Notes: generated by a model not told the origin, from the letters alone. A stretch of 48,900 bases of DNA from Flavobacterium sp. (GCF_025352015.1 NZ_JANXUG010000059.1:1-48900); one strand, 5' to 3'. Counted from the first letter of the stretch, positions 11,307 through 20,808 are shown. Translations and numbers: made by a program.

Positions 11307-12551
11307 ATGATTGGATTATTCAAAGAAAATATAAAAATTGCTACCAGTTCGATACGCACCCAATTGTTGCGAACCATACTTACGGTATTGATTATTGCCC
11401 TGGGAATTTGGGCTTTGGTAGGCATCTTAACCGTTGTTTCGGCTTTGCAAAATACACTTTCTTCTAATTTTGCTTCGATGGGTTCCAACACTTTCAACAT
11501 CAACCAATATGAAAGCACCAACCGAAGTCATGGCGGTGAAGAAATAGAAAAAATTAATCCTATTATTTCTTACCCTCAAGCAAAAGCATTCAAAGCCATT
11601 TATGATTATCCGTTGACGCACACCTCTCTGTCGTTTACTGCAACTTCTACTGCTGAAGTTACCTATGAAAATAAAAAAACAGATCCCGAAATTACTGTGA
11701 TGGGCGTAGATGATTATTTTTTAACGAACTCGGGGTTAGAAGTTATTCAAGGCAGAGAGTTTAATGCTTTTGACATTTCAAATAATATTTATTCCTGTAT
11801 CGTTGGCTCTGATTTTGTTTCAAAAGGTTTGCTGAAAGATGTGAACCCTATCGGTAAAACGTTATCCGTTCGTGGTGCAAAGTTCAAAGTTATTGGCGTT
11901 TTAAAAGAAAAAGGTTCCTCATTTGGAAACCGTCAGGATTTGCGTTTGATGATCCCTATTCAACTTGCGCGCTCCATGTTTTCTATGGCCAACATCAATT
12001 ATACGATTAGCACTATGATTGACAAAAATGAATTGGTAGATGAAGCCGTTGATCATGCACTTGTTACGATGCGAAAAGTTAGAAAACTTAATCCGGTAGA
12101 AGATAACAACTTTGCGGTTTCCCGAAGTGATGATTTGATACATAAAATTGCCGGGATATTGGGCGTATTAAACTGGTCTGCTTGGATTATTGGCATCATT
12201 ACTATTTTTGGTTCCTCGATAGCTTTAATGAATATTATGTTGGTTTCAGTAACCGAAAGAACCCGCGAAATTGGTGTTAGAAAAGCACTTGGTGCCAAGA
12301 AAAGTACGATTGCGTTTCAGTTTTTTGTTGAAACTTTAATTATTGGTCAACTTGGCGGTTTAGTGGGCATCATCCTCGGAATTATTACTGGTTATCTTAT
12401 TGCTGTAGCTATTAATTTTAGTTTTGTAATTCCGTGGCTTGCCATCATGGCTGCTGTAATTACAACTTTTACGGTTGCCGTAATTTCTGGTTCTTATCCC
12501 GCTATCAAGGCATCACAACTAGACCCAATTGAGGCGTTGCGTTACGAGTAG
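11307..12551 (+). CDS. ABC transporter permease, MacB/FtsX type
   Basis: 414-aa inner-membrane permease. The layout is one N-terminal membrane segment (about residues 20-45), a large periplasmic MacB-type domain (about 50-270), and three C-terminal membrane segments of the FtsX domain. The conserved coupling region [18 protein letters not shown], typical of MacB/LolC-type permeases, is present at about residues 313-330, and the end reads DPIEALRYE. Such proteins pair with a MacB-like ATPase to drive export or lipoprotein release, but no ATPase gene is adjacent here. It converges with prmC, and the two reading frames overlap by 10 bases at their 3' ends. Confidence 0.9.
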   Translation: MIGLFKENIKIATSSIRTQLLRTILTVLIIALGIWALVGILTVVSALQNTLSSNFASMGSNTFNINQYESTNRSHGGEEIEKINPIISYPQAKAFKAIYDYPLTHTSLSFTATSTAEVTYENKKTDPEITVMGVDDYFLTNSGLEVIQGREFNAFDISNNIYSCIVGSDFVSKGLLKDVNPIGKTLSVRGAKFKVIGVLKEKGSSFGNRQDLRLMIPIQLARSMFSMANINYTISTMIDKNELVDEAVDHALVTMRKVRKLNPVEDNNFAVSRSDDLIHKIAGILGVLNWSAWIIGIITIFGSSIALMNIMLVSVTERTREIGVRKALGAKKSTIAFQFFVETLIIGQLGGLVGIILGIITGYLIAVAINFSFVIPWLAIMAAVITTFTVAVISGSYPAIKASQLDPIEALRYE

Positions 12552-13399
12552 CTACAACTTATCATTCGGTCATTTTGATAAATATCTTTCTTCAGTTCGA
12601 TATTTTGGAAACCTAAACTTTCTAGTAACTGAAAAGTTTCGTTAGCTAGATATTGATTGATTTCAAAATACAATTGTCCGTTCTCCGTTAGATTTTTCAA
12701 CGCCAGTTGTGCAATCTTTTTATAAAAAAGTAAGGCATCATCATCTTCTACAAACAATGCCAAATGAGGTTCATATTCAAGAACATTTGGGAGTATTTCA
12801 TGCTTTTCTAAATTGCGAACATACGGTGGATTAGAAACTATGACATCAAATTGTTGTTCTAAATCAGTTGTTGTTAAAATATCATTTAAAATAAAATCGA
12901 TTGCTATTTTGTTAATTTCTGCGTTTTTTTTGGCTACAGCCAATGCTTTCTCACACACATCAATGGCATAAACTACTGCATTTGGAATATTTTTAGCCAA
13001 TGAAATAGCAATGCAACCGCTGCCTGTTCCAATATCTAAAATCTTCAATTTGGTGTTTGAGGCTCTTTTTTTTGTGTTTTTAATAATCATCTCGACTAAT
13101 TCCTCTGTTTCTGGTCTTGGGATTAAAACATTTTCATTGACCAAAAAAGGCAATCCAAAAAACTCGGTTTTGCCCAAAATATATTGAATTGGTTTTTGCA
13201 TTTTCAGTTCTGTCAAAACACTTTCCCAACATTGTAATTGCGTTGAGTCTAGTTCCATTTTTGGGTTTAGCGCCAAATCGATTCTCTTAATTTGATGAAA
13301 ATCTTCTAAAACAAGTTTAAAACAACTCTCGATTTCTTGTTCATCGTACAAAGAAGAAAGCTGCTGTAGGAAAGTAATTTTATAATTTTTTAAAAGCAT
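12542..13399 (-). CDS. prmC: Peptide chain release factor N5-glutamine methyltransferase
   Basis: Methylates the glutamine of the GGQ loop in release factors 1 and 2, using S-adenosylmethionine. The 285-aa protein has an N-terminal helical domain (to about residue 90) and a Rossmann methyltransferase domain. Motif I reads [16 protein letters not shown], and the substrate motif NPPYVRN is intact. [15 protein letters not shown] just before motif I is diagnostic of PrmC. The gene follows the GNAT at 13406-13906 by 6 bases on the same strand, so the two are probably cotranscribed. Confidence 0.96.
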   Translation of the reverse strand: MLLKNYKITFLQQLSSLYDEQEIESCFKLVLEDFHQIKRIDLALNPKMELDSTQLQCWESVLTELKMQKPIQYILGKTEFFGLPFLVNENVLIPRPETEELVEMIIKNTKKRASNTKLKILDIGTGSGCIAISLAKNIPNAVVYAIDVCEKALAVAKKNAEINKIAIDFILNDILTTTDLEQQFDVIVSNPPYVRNLEKHEILPNVLEYEPHLALFVEDDDALLFYKKIAQLALKNLTENGQLYFEINQYLANETFQLLESLGFQNIELKKDIYQNDRMISCSYS

Positions 13400-13405
13400 T
13401 GTCGC

Positions 13406-13906
13406 TTATTCATTTTCAATTGTCAATTTTTTTATCATCCAAACAGGACAAGTGGTGTGACCTGTATTTCCCAGTGGTTTTGCAAGGTATTCAAAACCTG
13501 CTTTTGTGTATAAATGTTGTGCGGTTAGCATCTCGGGTAAGGTTTCAAGATAGCATTTTTGATAACCCATTTGGGTAGCTTTTACCAAGCATTTTTGAAT
13601 CATTTGATAACCTATTCCTTTTCCTCTGGCTTCTTTTAGAAAATACATTTTTTGCAATTCGCAGATATTCTCTGATGAATTTTCAAGTTGTGCAACACCA
13701 GCACCCCCAATTATCTTTCCTTTATATTCGATTACAAAATAAATTGCTCTGGGTTTTTGATACGTTTCAAACATAAAATCTAATTGCTTGTCAGCAAATG
13801 CAGTTCCCGTTTTTGGGTAATTATCGGTAACAAAAACTTCTCGAATTACGGCTGCAATCGGCGCATTATCTTCCTTTGTGATTTCTCTTATTACGAAGTT
13901 ATTCAT
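13406..13906 (-). CDS. GNAT family N-acetyltransferase
   Basis: 166-aa acetyl-CoA-dependent acetyltransferase of unknown substrate. The acetyl-CoA loop is seen in FLKEARGKGIGYQMI (R-G-K-G-I-G), followed by a typical LETLPEMLTAQHLYTKAGFE ending in the GNAT beta-bulge region. It is the first gene of a likely two-gene operon with prmC. Its ATG is divergent from ribD, with only about 10 bases between the annotated starts, so the two promoters must overlap each other's genes. Confidence 0.88.
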   Translation of the reverse strand: MNNFVIREITKEDNAPIAAVIREVFVTDNYPKTGTAFADKQLDFMFETYQKPRAIYFVIEYKGKIIGGAGVAQLENSSENICELQKMYFLKEARGKGIGYQMIQKCLVKATQMGYQKCYLETLPEMLTAQHLYTKAGFEYLAKPLGNTGHTTCPVWMIKKLTIENE

Positions 13907-13916
13907 TCTAAAAGTA

Positions 13917-14975
13917 ATGTGTTATTTTTGTGCGGTGAATATACACGAAATTTATATAAAGCGTTGCATAGAATTGTCCAAAAATGGTTTGCCTGCTGCC
14001 ATGCCAAATCCCTCTGTAGGTGCGGTAATTGTTTATGAAAATAAAATTATTGGCGAAGGATTTACTGCTGCTTATGGAGGAAATCATGCCGAAGTAAATG
14101 CCATACAATCGGTAAAAGACACCTCGTTATTATCCAAAGCTACGCTATATGTATCGCTGGAACCTTGCAGCCATTATGGAAAAACGCCACCTTGTTGCGA
14201 TTTGATTATCAAATACAAAATTCCAAATGTAATCATAGGAACTATTGATTCAAGTAGCAAAGTAGCTGGTACAGGCATTCAAAGATTACAAGAAAATGGT
14301 ATCCATGTTACTGTGGGCGTTCTCGAAAAAGAATGCATCGAAAGTAATATAAGGTTCTTCACTTTTCACAACAAAAAACGTCCTTATATTATACTGAAAT
14401 GGGCTGAAAGTTTGGATAGATTTATTGCACCGATGACTAAAAATAAAAAAGAACCTGTTTGGATTTCTAATGAATTTTCAAGACAATTGGTTCATAAATG
14501 GCGAAGCGAGGAGCAAGCTATTTTAGTTGGAACCAATACTGTTTTAGCAGACAATCCAAAATTAGATGTTAGAGATTGGACTGGTCAAAACCCCATAAGA
14601 ATTGTCTTAGACCGCAATGGGAAAATAACCAAAGATTATGCTGTGAAAGACGGAAAAATAAAAACAATAATTATCACTGAACAAGAAAATTTAATATCTA
14701 CTGAAAATTGTATTTATGAAAATGCTATCTTTGATTTTGAGTTTACCAAAACAATTGTAGGTATTTTATATAAATATGAGATTCAATCTTTACTGATTGA
14801 AGGCGGAACACAAACGCTTCAGAGTTTTATTGACGATAATCTTTGGGATGAAGCTAGGGTTTTTGTAGGCAACATTCACTTAAAAAGCGGTATTTCAGCA
14901 CCTATTTTGAATGGCAATTTTCAAATAAAAAAAATTAAAGACGACCAACTTAAACTTTATTTAAACCATGATTAA
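13917..14975 (+). CDS. ribD: Riboflavin biosynthesis deaminase/reductase RibD
   Basis: Bifunctional enzyme for the second and third steps of riboflavin synthesis: deamination of the pyrimidine, then NADPH reduction of the ribosyl side chain. The N-terminal deaminase zinc motifs are HAEVNA and SLEPCSHYGKTPPCCD. The C-terminal reductase domain begins near residue 150 (ILKWAESLDRFIA) and contains LIEGGTQTLQSFID. ATG 13917 removes a non-family extension present in the longest frame. A GTG at 13935 (VNIHEIYIKRC) matches the family N-terminus even better and lies 5 bases after a TATTTTTG element, so a near-leaderless start is possible. The 3' end overlaps the HAD gene by 8 bases, suggesting translational coupling. 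Confidence 0.93.
   Translation: MCYFCAVNIHEIYIKRCIELSKNGLPAAMPNPSVGAVIVYENKIIGEGFTAAYGGNHAEVNAIQSVKDTSLLSKATLYVSLEPCSHYGKTPPCCDLIIKYKIPNVIIGTIDSSSKVAGTGIQRLQENGIHVTVGVLEKECIESNIRFFTFHNKKRPYIILKWAESLDRFIAPMTKNKKEPVWISNEFSRQLVHKWRSEEQAILVGTNTVLADNPKLDVRDWTGQNPIRIVLDRNGKITKDYAVKDGKIKTIIITEQENLISTENCIYENAIFDFEFTKTIVGILYKYEIQSLLIEGGTQTLQSFIDDNLWDEARVFVGNIHLKSGISAPILNGNFQIKKIKDDQLKLYLNHD
13923..13930 (+). promoter_or_regulatory. Candidate -7 element for ribD
   Basis: TATTTTTG fits TAnnTTTG. If it is used, transcription would start about at the GTG 13935, and the upstream ATG 13917 would not be in the message. No well-placed TTG -33 element is seen. Confidence 0.3.
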
Positions 14976-15576
14976 CACTATTATTTTCGATTTTGGAGAT
15001 GTTTTTATCAATTTAAGAAAAGAACATTCCATTGAAGAGTTTAAAAAATTAGGATTGGATGGTCCAAACGAAGATTTGTTGGCACACAATGATTTATTCG
15101 AAAAAGGAAAAATAACCGAACTGCAATTCATCAATTCGTTTTTAAAACACATTCCTAATGCTAGTATTGAACAAATTACCAAGGCATGGAATTCAGTCAT
15201 TGGTGATTTTCCATTGCATAGATTAGAGTTTTTACAATTATTATCTTCACGCTACCGATTGTTCCTCCTGACCAATACCGATTCTATTCACATCAACCGT
15301 TTTGAACACAAAGTAGGCATGTCTTTTTACTCAGATTTTTATCGTTGTTTTGAAAAAGTATACTATTCTTATGAAATGGGAATGCGCAAACCCGATGCCG
15401 AAATTTTTAATACCATAATCAGAAAACATGATTTATCTACAAAAAGAACCTTGTTTGTAGACGATAAAAAAAACAATACAGATATTGCCGAATCGCTTGG
15501 TTTACATGTTTGGAATTTACAAGTAGGCAAAGAAGATGTTGTAGATTTGTTTGAGCAAAAACACTTGCCTTTATAA
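14968..15576 (+). CDS. HAD-family phosphatase, YihX-like
   Basis: 202-aa haloacid-dehalogenase-type hydrolase, probably a sugar-phosphate or nucleotide phosphatase. Motif I is DFGDV, with Gly in place of the second Asp as in YihX-like members (DLGNV). Motif II is LLTNTDS, the motif III lysine lies in MGMRKPDAEIF, and motif IV is DDKKNN. A helical cap domain occupies roughly residues 15-85. The start overlaps the end of ribD by 8 bases. In riboflavin-producing bacteria a HAD enzyme removes the phosphate after RibD, so a role in that step is a reasonable inference from context, but it is not proven. Confidence 0.88.
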   Translation: MINTIIFDFGDVFINLRKEHSIEEFKKLGLDGPNEDLLAHNDLFEKGKITELQFINSFLKHIPNASIEQITKAWNSVIGDFPLHRLEFLQLLSSRYRLFLLTNTDSIHINRFEHKVGMSFYSDFYRCFEKVYYSYEMGMRKPDAEIFNTIIRKHDLSTKRTLFVDDKKNNTDIAESLGLHVWNLQVGKEDVVDLFEQKHLPL

Positions 15577-15896
15577 TTCTGAAAATAAAAAATATTTTCT
15601 TAATCAGTACTTCCTCTTGTCGCAAAATTTTTTTTAAAGAAAAGTGGCTTTTTTTAATTTTTTATTTCCAATATTACTCAATAGGAAATCAAATTTTCAG
15701 AAAACATAGACCGAGAAATAATTTGGTTTTATCACTTTTCTTATGCTTTCCAATTGGAAATTGAAACTATTTAAAAAACTTCATTATTGATTCTGAAATA
15801 AAGGTTAACTACCTGTAACTTTATTGAAATAACCGAAAAAAATACCGAAAGTCATCTCAACATTTTTAAAAATTAAACAAAGCTATAATGGATAAA
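15577..15896. other. 320-base intergenic region with an AT hairpin, no gene
   Basis: A+T-rich spacer between the convergent HAD and thioesterase genes. No protein-like frame was found in it. The clearest structure is an imperfect hairpin at 15797-15825 (AATAAAGGTTA with TAACTTTATT, one bulged base). It also holds TTTCCAA and TTGGAAA arms near 15750. It may carry the two 3' ends' termination signals, but no classic GC stem with a T-run was found. Confidence 0.4.
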
Positions 15897-16295
15897 TTAT
15901 TCGTTTATAATGTCCAAAATATATTGCGGTGGAGGAATAGCTTTACCCAAATTTATATCTACAAAAACCAACAGAAATTGTGCAGTTGTTAACAACTCAT
16001 CATTTTCGTTACGAATTTCACAATCAAATTCGATCTTTACTGATGATTGTCTTTTGAACTTGGTTATCACTGTAAGTAAGTCGTCATAACGAGCTGGTTT
16101 TTTGTAATTTATAGTCATAGATACAATAGGCAATGCAATTCCGCTTTCTTCCATAGATTTATATGAAATCCCTTTGTTTCTCATCCATTCCACGCGTCCC
16201 ATCTCAAAATATGGGACATAATTTCCATGATAAACTACGCTCATTTGATCGGTTTCAGAGTAACGCACTCTGATTTGAATTTGGTGTTCTTTCAT
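15897..16295 (-). CDS. Acyl-CoA thioesterase, YbgC/FadM (4HBT) type
   Basis: 132-aa single hot-dog-fold thioesterase that hydrolyses acyl-CoA in the cytoplasm. RVRYSETDQMSVVYHGNY near the N-terminus contains the catalytic Asp region (D of ETDQMSVVYHGNYV) typical of the 4-hydroxybenzoyl-CoA thioesterase family. FEMGRVEWMR follows, as expected. The length matches the family. It is monocistronic and divergent from dnaA. Confidence 0.92.
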   Translation of the reverse strand: MKEHQIQIRVRYSETDQMSVVYHGNYVPYFEMGRVEWMRNKGISYKSMEESGIALPIVSMTINYKKPARYDDLLTVITKFKRQSSVKIEFDCEIRNENDELLTTAQFLLVFVDINLGKAIPPPQYILDIINE

Positions 16296-16385
16296 CTTAT
16301 TTTTTGCTTTTAATCTAAAATTAAATTTATCACTACAACAATATTTTTAATAAATCAATACGATTTTAATTTTTTTTAACAAATT

Positions 16386-16394
16386 TTATTCACA
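16386..16394 (+). promoter_or_regulatory. Possible DnaA box upstream of dnaA
   Basis: TTATTCACA differs by one base from the consensus DnaA box TTATCCACA and lies 87 bases before the dnaA start. It is a single site, so autoregulation is more plausible than an origin. No cluster of boxes was found nearby. Confidence 0.25.
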
Positions 16395-16480
16395 TATTTG
16401 TTACCCCGAAAAACAGTAAAACACTCGTTGTTTTTTAGAGTTAAAACCTAATACATAAATACTATAATTTTAAACCAAAT

Positions 16481-17908
16481 ATGAGCAAAACTGCGCAATC
16501 GGTGTGGGGAAACTGTCTGTTATTTATAAAAGACAATATTCAAGAGCAAGCTTTCAAAACTTGGTTTGAACCGATTAAATCAGTAGAACTGACTGACAAC
16601 GCTCTTTACATTCAAGTTCCTAGCAAATTTTTTTACGAATGGCTCGAAGAGCACTATGTTAAATTACTAAAAGTTGCCTTGACGAAAGAACTCGGTAAAA
16701 ACGCAAAGTTACTCTATAAAATCAAAATGGAGAACACTTATGGCAACAAACAACCGTTTACAGAACAGTTGCCAAGCGCACACCGTAGTCCCATAAAATC
16801 ACAAGATGTTGATGCTCCGTTTAAAAATCTCAATCCAGAACTCAAAAATCCTTTTGTAATACCTGGAATAAGAAATTTAAAAATTGAATCCCAACTTAAT
16901 CCTAATTATAGTTTTGATAATTTCCTTGAAGGAGATTCCAATAGGTTAGCGCGTTCTGCTGGTATGGCAGTGGCCAATAAACCTGGAGGAACATCCTTTA
17001 ATCCGCTATTAATTTTTGGTGGTGTTGGATTAGGTAAAACGCATTTAGCACATGCAATTGGTGTTGAAATAAAAGATAAATATCCAGAAAAAACAGTCTT
17101 ATATATTTCTGCTGAAGTTTTCACACAACAATATATTGATTCTGTAAAGAAAAATAACAGAAACGATTTTATACATTTCTATCAACTGATTGATGTGTTG
17201 ATTATTGATGACGTTCAATTCCTTTCAGGAAAAACCGGTACACAAGATGTTTTCTTCCATATTTTCAATTACTTACATCAAAACGGCAAACAAGTAATTC
17301 TTACTTCGGACAAAGCACCCGTTGATATGCAAGATATTGAACAACGTTTATTGTCGCGATTCAAATGGGGATTATCCGCTGAATTACACCAGCCAGATTA
17401 TGAAACTAGAATTTGTATCCTAAAAAATATTCTATACAGAGATGGCGTTGAAATTCCCGATGAAATTATAGAATATGTTGCTCGTAATATTAAATCAAAT
17501 GTTAGAGAACTTGAAGGTGCTATTATTTCGTTAATTGCCCAATCTTCTTTTAATAAAAAGGAAGTGACTTTAGATTTGGCTAAAAGCGTTGTAGAGAAAT
17601 TTGTTAAAAATGTAAAACGAGAAATTTCTATTGATTACATCCAAAAAGTTGTATCAGATTATTTCCAACTTGATATTGATACCTTACAATCAAAAACTAG
17701 AAAGCGTCATGTAGTTCAAGCTAGACAACTCGCTATGTTTTTTGCGAAAAAATTCACAAAATCTTCTTTAGCTAATATTGGTTCTCAAATTGGCGATAGA
17801 GATCACGCTACAGTATTGCACGCCTGCAAAACTGTTGACAATTTGGTTTCTACTGATAAACAGTTCAAAAAATATGTAGAAGATATTCACAAAAAATTAT
17901 CAATATAA
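16481..17908 (+). CDS. dnaA: Chromosomal replication initiator DnaA
   Basis: 475-aa AAA+ ATPase that binds DnaA boxes and opens the origin. Domain I covers residues 1-85 (WGNCLLFIKDNI). A linker follows to about 130. The AAA+ domain holds Walker A GGVGLGKTHLAHAIG, Walker B LIIDDVQFLSGK, and the arginine region LSRFKWGLSAEL. The C-terminal domain IV has the DNA-binding signature with RDHATVLHACKTV. All motifs are intact and the length is normal. The gene stands alone before the phosphatase at 17948, 39 bases away, which may be cotranscribed. No cluster of DnaA boxes, AT-rich unwinding element or dnaN was seen next to it. Confidence 0.98.
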   Translation: MSKTAQSVWGNCLLFIKDNIQEQAFKTWFEPIKSVELTDNALYIQVPSKFFYEWLEEHYVKLLKVALTKELGKNAKLLYKIKMENTYGNKQPFTEQLPSAHRSPIKSQDVDAPFKNLNPELKNPFVIPGIRNLKIESQLNPNYSFDNFLEGDSNRLARSAGMAVANKPGGTSFNPLLIFGGVGLGKTHLAHAIGVEIKDKYPEKTVLYISAEVFTQQYIDSVKKNNRNDFIHFYQLIDVLIIDDVQFLSGKTGTQDVFFHIFNYLHQNGKQVILTSDKAPVDMQDIEQRLLSRFKWGLSAELHQPDYETRICILKNILYRDGVEIPDEIIEYVARNIKSNVRELEGAIISLIAQSSFNKKEVTLDLAKSVVEKFVKNVKREISIDYIQKVVSDYFQLDIDTLQSKTRKRHVVQARQLAMFFAKKFTKSSLANIGSQIGDRDHATVLHACKTVDNLVSTDKQFKKYVEDIHKKLSI

Positions 17909-17947
17909 ACCCTTTTTGAGTAAGTTTACGGTTTAGAAATAATCACT

Positions 17948-18415
17948 ATGCCCGTTAAAATTTTGATGGTTTGTCTTGGAAATATCTGCCGGTCACCTTT
18001 GGCGGAAGGGCTTTTATCTGCCAAACTTCCCAAAGATAAATTTTTTGTTGATTCCGCAGGAACTGGTGCTTATCATATTGGCAAGCAGCCTGATCAACGT
18101 TCTGTAGATACAGCACAAAAAAAAGGGCTCGATATTTCCTATCAAAAAGCAAGGCAGTTTACCCCTAGTGATTTTGAAGATTTTGACTATATTTTTGTGA
18201 TGGATAATACCAATTACGATGACGTGATTGAATTAGCCAAAAATGAAAATCACAAAAAAAAGGTGCAGCTCATTCTAAATGAATTATTTCCAGGAGACAA
18301 TGTAGATGTTCCTGATCCATATTATGGTTTGCAAAACGGTTTTGACATGGTTTATGAAATGCTTGATGAAACCTGTGATATAATCTCCAAGAAATTGTTA
18401 GAAAAACATTCATGA
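17948..18415 (+). CDS. Low-molecular-weight protein-tyrosine phosphatase
   Basis: 155-aa phosphatase acting on phosphotyrosine, or possibly arginine phosphate, in the cytoplasm. The P-loop is CLGNICRS, with nucleophile Cys9 and Arg15 (C-X5-R). The general-acid Asp lies in VPDPYYG near residue 120. The end overlaps the next gene by four bases (ATGA), so translation of the methylase is probably coupled to this gene. Confidence 0.95.
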   Translation: MPVKILMVCLGNICRSPLAEGLLSAKLPKDKFFVDSAGTGAYHIGKQPDQRSVDTAQKKGLDISYQKARQFTPSDFEDFDYIFVMDNTNYDDVIELAKNENHKKKVQLILNELFPGDNVDVPDPYYGLQNGFDMVYEMLDETCDIISKKLLEKHS

Positions 18416-19134
18416 AGCCTGTAACCTTGAGAGGCAAACTATATTTAATCCCTACCACCTTAGGAGAGATGAATCCTCATGATGTTTTACCTCAAACTGT
18501 GAAAAGAGCTATCGATTTTATTGACGATTATATTGTTGAAAATGAAAAAACTGCTCGAAAATTTATCAAATCGATTCAACCCGAAAAAGTTCAATCAAGT
18601 TTACGCCTTTCAACTCTCAACAAGCATACTGATGTTACACAATATAACGCAATGATTACACCATGCCTAAACGGATTAAACATAGGATTAGTGTGCGAAG
18701 CTGGTTGTCCTGGTGTTGCCGATCCGGGTGCTGTTATTGTAAAAATTGCTCACGAAAAAGGAATACAAGTTGTGCCTTTGGTTGGACCATCTTCAATCCT
18801 GTTGGCAATGATGGGCTCCGGAATGAACGGTCAGAGTTTTGCCTTCAATGGCTACCTTCCTATTGATAAAGACGAAAAAAAATCAGCGTTGAAAAACTAT
18901 GAAAATCTGTCTTATACCAAAAATCAATCTCAAATTTTTATAGAAACGCCTTATCGAAATAATAAGTTATTTGAAGATTTTTTACAAATGCTACAACCCA
19001 GTACTCATCTTTGTATAGCATCAGACATTACATTACCATCAGAATATATTAAAACATTTCGAGTAGCCGATTGGAAAAAAATTACAATTGATTTACACAA
19101 CCGTCCTACTATTTTTATTATTCACAAAATGTGA
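18412..19134 (+). CDS. RsmI-like SAM-dependent methyltransferase
   Basis: 240-aa member of the tetrapyrrole/corrin methylase fold, related to RsmI, which methylates the 2'-hydroxyl of 16S rRNA C1402. Visible features are the N-terminal GKLYLIPTTLGE strand, GLVCEAGCPGVADPG, and VPLVGPSSILLAMMGSGMNG, which form the SAM-binding region, then IETPYRNNKLFEDFL. The central region is shorter than in E. coli RsmI, as in many Bacteroidota. Its substrate is therefore less certain than the fold. It is translationally coupled to the phosphatase and convergent with the next gene; the stop codons are adjacent. Confidence 0.88.
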   Translation: MKPVTLRGKLYLIPTTLGEMNPHDVLPQTVKRAIDFIDDYIVENEKTARKFIKSIQPEKVQSSLRLSTLNKHTDVTQYNAMITPCLNGLNIGLVCEAGCPGVADPGAVIVKIAHEKGIQVVPLVGPSSILLAMMGSGMNGQSFAFNGYLPIDKDEKKSALKNYENLSYTKNQSQIFIETPYRNNKLFEDFLQMLQPSTHLCIASDITLPSEYIKTFRVADWKKITIDLHNRPTIFIIHKM

Positions 19135-19770
19135 TTACTTTATTTGCGCGTTTTTAAAAGCCTTGATGGCGCCAGTTTCAAAACCGCCAAAGTCTTTCAA
19201 ATACGTTTTAACCGAAGTGCCATACTCATCTTTACATTTTCTTTCTCCGTTAGAGTTCAAAAAACGTTTTACAGAACCTGTCCCTCCTAAATGTGCTGCC
19301 GCTAATATACCTGATTCGGTGATTTTTATACCATCAATTACTTTTCCATCAAAAAAGTTGATGTATTCCTGCAGTTCGTATTTGTTTTTAGAAAGTAATA
19401 CCACGAAAGCCTTTTCCTGAAGTTTGGGACTATTGATAAAACAAATACTATCAGTAATGCCTATTGATTTTAAGGTTTCCACTCCAAATTGGTATTTGCC
19501 GATATATCCTAAAGTGTTTATTTTACTGTACTTGCCTTGAGATTCTTTAAAAGCAATGGCCTCTTTGAAACCAATAAAATATTTACCCGTAAAAGGAATT
19601 TTAAGAGTAACATAATCTAAATAATTTTGAGAAGGATAAACATAGGATGTTTCTTCATTGACATCAACACGAAAACTGTTGTTGATTGGGGAGTTGTATG
19701 GTTTAAAACCGGCGCTTATAAAAGCTACAATTAGTACAATTGATGTGTAAAAAATTCCTTTTTTAATCAT
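19135..19770 (-). CDS. Exported lysozyme-like/lytic transglycosylase-type protein
   Basis: 211-aa protein with an N-terminal hydrophobic export signal (about residues 4-22). The segment FKEAIAFKESQGKYSKINTLGYIGKYQFG resembles the catalytic Glu region and the GxYQF motif of SLT/lysozyme-fold glycosidases. ILAAAHLGGTGSVKRFL matches the later A-A-H-L-G-G motif of the same fold. A role in peptidoglycan cleavage in the periplasm is therefore likely. Related flavobacterial proteins often carry LysM domains, but none is seen here. It sits between the RsmI-like methylase and the DUF2279 gene. A CAAATATA (TATATTTG on this strand) about 50 bases upstream may be its -7 element. Confidence 0.7.
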   Translation of the reverse strand: MIKKGIFYTSIVLIVAFISAGFKPYNSPINNSFRVDVNEETSYVYPSQNYLDYVTLKIPFTGKYFIGFKEAIAFKESQGKYSKINTLGYIGKYQFGVETLKSIGITDSICFINSPKLQEKAFVVLLSKNKYELQEYINFFDGKVIDGIKITESGILAAAHLGGTGSVKRFLNSNGERKCKDEYGTSVKTYLKDFGGFETGAIKAFKNAQIK

Positions 19771-19817
19771 TTATTATTATTTCTCAAGTGCTGTCACCAA
19801 CATGAAATTTACGAGTG

Positions 19818-19825
19818 CAAATATA
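19818..19825 (-). promoter_or_regulatory. Candidate -7 element for the lysozyme-like gene
   Basis: Read on the minus strand this is TATATTTG, a fit to TAnnTTTG, 48 bases before the ATG at 19770. No TTG at 17-23 bases spacing. Confidence 0.3.
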
Positions 19826-19857
19826 CAATTAAATTTATAAAATTGAATATCAGACAG

Positions 19858-20808
19858 TTAAAAATATAAAAAGTGATATTTAGTAGTTCCTGAACTCTTG
19901 ATTTCAAAGGTTGGAGCTGGAATTTTAATCGAATTGAAAACTGTTAAAATAGTCTTAATTAGATGGGATTTGGTTTCAATTTTAGTCAAATCGAGATCCA
20001 ATGAAAGGTAGAATTGGCGGTATCTTTTGCTTTCTGGAAGAAAAATCGCATTTACAAATCCATCGTTTCCTGTAATCATCCCTTCGGCTCCATAACCGAC
20101 GGCTATATTTAACCATTTTGGAATTGTAGAGGATTTAGCAAAAGAATGAATATTGACCGATAGCCAATACGTTTGTCCATTATAATCTTTTAAAATTTGT
20201 TCTTGAATAGAGCTACCTAAAACATTTGGTCTGGAGGAAGCGTACGGCGTGGTATGAAAAGAAAATTTAGGTACAATACGTTGTTCGTTCCAAAGTAATT
20301 CTTGCGAAACATACAAAGCTGTGCCGGAAATATTAGCAAGTTCATCTCCTACAGAAAATCCCCATTGTGAAGAATAGCCATCAAAAATCTCAACGGTTGT
20401 CATAAAAACTAATCCCAAAGTTGAACCATAAATGAGTTGACTTTTGCGATTGGCTCCCGACCATTTTAGAGCGTTAGCGCCAAAACTACCTATATGATAC
20501 GATGAAAACACGTGTCCCGCCTTATCCATTTGAAGCCATTCGGCATTGTCATTGATATAATGAAAATTTGAACGAGGATAATTAGCATACCAAAGTTGAT
20601 TTAGGCCAATTAAAGATAACGAACCAACGGCAGCTTCAGCAATAATAAGTGTTTTGAGTCGTTTTTTATTTAAAGTATCTGAAGGTTTTAGAAAGTTTTC
20701 AATAGAATTTTGTCCAAAAGAAATTTGACAAGACCACAATAGCAGTAATAAAACTATGTTTTTGAAAACTATCAAAATTACCGCTTTGTTCCTTGTAGGT
20801 TCAACCAA
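19858..20808 (-). CDS. DUF2279 (YfiM-like) membrane-associated protein
   Basis: Protein of about 300 aa, probably outer-membrane or periplasmic. A hydrophobic N-terminal segment ends in FGQ, like a signal peptide. The family motif is seen in MDKAGHVFSSYHIGSFGANAL and in the later EIFDGYSSQWGFSVGDELANISGT, both typical of DUF2279 proteins. Function is unknown. The longest frame overlaps the end of mltG by 31 bases. A TTG start about 45 bases further in would shorten the overlap and place the signal peptide at the N-terminus. It is the last gene of the dapF-GNAT-mltG cluster. Confidence 0.75.
   Translation of the reverse strand: MVEPTRNKAVILIVFKNIVLLLLLWSCQISFGQNSIENFLKPSDTLNKKRLKTLIIAEAAVGSLSLIGLNQLWYANYPRSNFHYINDNAEWLQMDKAGHVFSSYHIGSFGANALKWSGANRKSQLIYGSTLGLVFMTTVEIFDGYSSQWGFSVGDELANISGTALYVSQELLWNEQRIVPKFSFHTTPYASSRPNVLGSSIQEQILKDYNGQTYWLSVNIHSFAKSSTIPKWLNIAVGYGAEGMITGNDGFVNAIFLPESKRYRQFYLSLDLDLTKIETKSHLIKTILTVFNSIKIPAPTFEIKSSGTTKYHFLYF

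Noticed and set aside
16296..16480. Chromosomal origin beside dnaA
   Set aside because: Only one imperfect DnaA box is seen; there is no box cluster and no dnaN next to it.
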